Program-made: the position numbers and the translations under genes
The notes under the pieces: model-generated
Told to the model about the DNA's origin: nothing
What the model saw: only the letters and a program-made list of their open reading frames with translations
Database searches by the model: none
Shown here: piece by piece, positions 16,772 through 18,415 of the stretch
Layout: every line of letters begins with the position of its first letter
Position numbering within the stretch: the stretch's first letter is position 1
DNA from: CAYJBP01 sp964368605
GTDB taxonomy: Bacteria; Bacillota; Dehalobacteriia; UBA4068
DNA: 18,415 bases
Assembly (NCBI GenBank): GCA_964368605.1
Contig: CAYJBP010000041.1
Location: 1-18,415, forward strand
Reading direction: 5' to 3'

Positions 16772-17487
16772 TCTCTTCCCCCTTCTTGATTTCCTTCGGT
16801 AATGGCAAAAAACAAATCTTCTAGGCTTTGGCCGGAAATGTCTTCTTGTTGATGATAACGGCTGGCAGCAAAGCGCCCTTGCTTCATAATATGGGCAATA
16901 TCCCAGCTATTTTCTACGCTATTTAATAGATGGGTGCTAATCAATAAAGATGCGCCATCTTCCTTTAACTCTTGGAATAAAAGCTTTAATTCCTTGATTG
17001 CATGAGGGTCGAGGCCAACCATTGGCTCATCAAATATTAGGTTTTTTGGACGTGGTAATATTGCGCAAATAATGCTTAATTTTTGTTGCATACCTTTTGA
17101 TAATTCTTTACCCAAATAATTGGCTTTTATGGTTAATTCAAAGCGCTCTAAAAGCTGATTGCCATAGTTTTGCCAATCCTTTAGCCCATAAGCGCGAGCT
17201 ATAAACTCCAAATGCTCACTTACCGTTAGTAAATCATAAATATTAGGAATTTCAGGTATATAGCCTAAATTGCGCTTAGCCTCTAGGCTATTATAATTGA
17301 AATCGTCAATTTTTATACTGCCATCAAAACGTAATAGACCGCAAATACATTTAATAATAGTCGATTTTCCTGCCCCATTAGGGCCTAAAAGCACAGCTAC
17401 CTGACCATTTTCTACCGTAAAGCTGATATCATCATTAGCTAGCAGCCCACCTTTATAACTTTTGCTTACATTTTCGATTTTAAGCAT
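16768..17487 (-). CDS. ABC transporter ATP-binding protein
   Basis: 239 residues, a single nucleotide-binding domain of normal length. Walker A GPNGAGKST (35-43), signature LSKGMQQK (129-136), Walker B NLIFDEP (149-155), D-loop GLD and switch histidine H186 (ISTHLL). GYIPEIPNIYDLLTV follows the pattern of multidrug/Nod-type exporter ATPases. The start is ATG at 17487, 5 nt after AAGGAGG; an upstream in-frame ATG at 17538 would add 17 residues before the domain and has no ribosome binding site of that quality. It is translationally coupled to the permease downstream and is divergent from the lipoprotein gene, with 66 bp between starts. Confidence 0.95.
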   Translation of the reverse strand: MLKIENVSKSYKGGLLANDDISFTVENGQVAVLLGPNGAGKSTIIKCICGLLRFDGSIKIDDFNYNSLEAKRNLGYIPEIPNIYDLLTVSEHLEFIARAYGLKDWQNYGNQLLERFELTIKANYLGKELSKGMQQKLSIICAILPRPKNLIFDEPMVGLDPHAIKELKLLFQELKEDGASLLISTHLLNSVENSWDIAHIMKQGRFAASRYHQQEDISGQSLEDLFFAITEGNQEGGRE

Positions 17488-17553
17488 AATTTCCTCCTTA
17501 GGGGGTATAGTTTGGCTTTTTAAGCATAGAATAGGCAAAGAAAGGGGGTTAAT

Positions 17554-18144
17554 ATGCCTTATTTTTTATTGCTTATCATATGCTTAATTCTAAGTGCTTG
17601 TACTAATCAAACACCTACAATTGATACAGAAATTGCAGCCGAAAATACGGAACAAAATATCTATCATAATGATTATTTGGGGTTAAGCATAACTATCCCC
17701 GAGGGCTGGCATATTAATATGCTTAGTGATAATTTAAGCAGCGAACCGATAGCCCAAGAATATCAGCCCGGGCGCTTGGAATTGCTTGATATCAACAATA
17801 ATCAGCCCGAGCATAATTTAAGCCATTGCCGCTTTTATGCTTATGCCGAAATTTTTCCCGAGCAGATAGACATCAATAATTATATCGACATTTTTAGACA
17901 ATATTTAACCGGAGAAAATTCCCAAATTATCAAGGAAGAGGAAATTCCTCTATTACGGCAAAATGCCCATAGGCTGATTGTAAACATCGAGCTAACTGAA
18001 CAGGATTTGCATTATCATGAAGAGTATTATATTTTGCCGATTAAAGATGCAGTTTTAGTTTTTTATTTAAATTATTGGCCTAATCAGGAGGATGCAGCCT
18101 TTAAAGCGCAGAAAATCTTTGATTATATTGATTTAACCAACTAA
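17554..18144 (+). CDS. Small lipoprotein, PsbP/DUF1795-like
   Basis: 196 residues. A lipoprotein signal peptide ends in the lipobox L13-S14-A15-C16, so the mature protein is anchored to the outer face of the membrane through C16. Residues about 42-54 (LGLSITIPEGWHI) match the opening strand pattern of PsbP-like/DUF1795 small domains; this is a resemblance, not a proven assignment. AAGGGGG lies 5 nt before the ATG. It shares the upstream region with the ABC exporter ATPase gene and could be a surface partner of it, but nothing beyond adjacency supports that. The terminator-like hairpin in repeat copy 1 (18225-18258) could end its transcript. Confidence 0.85.
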   Translation: MPYFLLLIICLILSACTNQTPTIDTEIAAENTEQNIYHNDYLGLSITIPEGWHINMLSDNLSSEPIAQEYQPGRLELLDINNNQPEHNLSHCRFYAYAEIFPEQIDINNYIDIFRQYLTGENSQIIKEEEIPLLRQNAHRLIVNIELTEQDLHYHEEYYILPIKDAVLVFYLNYWPNQEDAAFKAQKIFDYIDLTN

Positions 18145-18153
18145 ACATAAATA

Positions 18154-18170
18154 TTGTATATTTGATACAA
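18154..18170. other. Short inverted repeat after the lipoprotein gene
   Basis: TTGTAT (18154-18159) pairs with ATACAA (18165-18170) around a 5-nt gap, just after the lipoprotein stop. The stem is AT-rich and short with no T-run; it may be a protein-binding site or chance. Confidence 0.3.
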
Positions 18171-18171
18171 C

Positions 18172-18265
18172 TATGATATAATAATCGCAAAGCGATTATT
18201 ATATTACTTCATTTAACTCGCCGGAAATTCTCGGCCAAAAGGCGGCCAAGAATTTTTTATGGCAG
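18172..18265. repeat. Structured intergenic repeat, copy 1
   Basis: 94 bp that recur at 18322-18415 with 3 differences. The left part is an AT-rich hairpin: perfect 12-bp stem ATATAATAATCG (18176-18187) with CGATTATTATAT (18193-18204), loop CAAAG, extended by a G-T pair and one A-T pair. The right part is a terminator-like hairpin: AAATTCT (18225-18231) with AGAATTT (18249-18255), one C-A mismatch, then GGCC with GGCC (18233-18236, 18244-18247), followed by T6. The copy plus 12 flanking bases (18172-18277) is bounded by 11-bp terminal inverted repeats, TATGATATAAT and ATTATATCATA, as in a MITE. No protein is encoded. Confidence 0.85.
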
Positions 18266-18266
18266 G

Positions 18267-18332
18267 ATTATATCATAAATATGCAGCTAGCTTAGTGTAG
18301 TAATTACTTTTGCACCATATTTATGATATAAT
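18267..18332. repeat. 17-bp perfect inverted repeat linking the two copies
   Basis: The 17 bases at 18267-18283 are the exact reverse complement of 18316-18332. The 32-bp space holds two small palindromes, AGCTAGCT (18285-18292) and AGTAATTACT (18299-18308). The left arm includes the right end of the element containing copy 1 and the right arm includes the left end of copy 2, so the ends face each other. The whole could fold as a large cruciform or hairpin. Confidence 0.75.
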
Positions 18333-18415
18333 AATCACAAAGCGATTATTATATCACTTTATTTAACTCGCCGGAAATTCTCGGCCAAAAGGCGGCCAAG
18401 AATTTTTTATGGCAG
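18322..18415. repeat. Structured intergenic repeat, copy 2, cut by the window edge
   Basis: Same 94 bp as copy 1, offset by exactly 150 bp. Differences are G18187 to A18337, T18205 to C18355 and C18210 to T18360. The second turns a G-T pair of copy 1 into a G-C pair at the stem base; the first opens the pair next to the loop. The 13-bp stem (18324-18336 with 18344-18356) and the GGCC hairpin are kept. The window stops at the last shared base, so the right terminal repeat, if present, is not visible. Confidence 0.85.

Noticed and set aside
17488..17538. Extended N-terminus of the ABC ATPase starting at 17538
   Set aside because: The added 17 residues lie before the domain, and AAGGAGG is placed for the ATG at 17487.
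18172..18415. CRISPR array
   Set aside because: Only two copies of 94 bp, too long for CRISPR repeats, with internal hairpins and no cas genes.

Overview
The window looks like a low-GC, anaerobic, probably spore-forming Firmicute (Clostridia or Negativicutes grade, perhaps a gut or environmental MAG). The reasons are strong AAGGAGG ribosome binding sites, consensus sigma-A promoters, a Gram-positive rplM-rpsI operon with its own leader, a partial protein resembling the SPOCS/DUF3794 spore-coat fold, and a gene set known from anaerobic, selenium-linked purine catabolism. The species cannot be named from the sequence.

Layout. 1-1055 (-): 3'-truncated gene with a SPOCS-like N-terminus followed by glycine-leucine heptad repeats and a Pro/Glu-rich linker. 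1208-2281 (+): two-domain P-loop ATPase of the PRK06851 type. 2352-2382: bidirectional terminator. 2404-3244 (-): rpsI and rplM, driven by a perfect TTGACA-17-TATAAT promoter through a short leader with a stable hairpin. 3399-5615 (-): a two-gene unit of an XRE-cupin regulator and an acyl-CoA synthetase. 5846-15212 (+): the main feature, a tightly packed five-gene operon ygeY-ygeW-ssnA-ygfK-xdh, which matches the family set annotated as selenium-metabolism-linked and associated with anaerobic purine/urate breakdown. 15209-17487 (-): an ABC exporter (ATPase plus permease) whose permease stop codon overlaps the xdh stop codon. 17554-18144 (+): a lipoprotein divergent from the exporter. 18172-18415: two copies of a structured 94-bp repeat, 150 bp apart, the second ending exactly at the window edge.

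How the genes may work together. Xdh and YgfK would carry out the redox steps on a purine-type heterocycle. The amidohydrolase SsnA, the M20 hydrolase YgeY and the carbamoyltransferase-fold YgeW would open or trim ureido/amide intermediates and possibly recover carbamoyl phosphate. YgeX, HyuA and the selenium-cofactor maturation genes often found with this set are not in the window. The divergent regulator/acyl-CoA synthetase unit shares the intergenic region with the purine operon, but a functional link is only inferred. Both window ends fall in repeats, which suggests contig ends set by assembly breaks.
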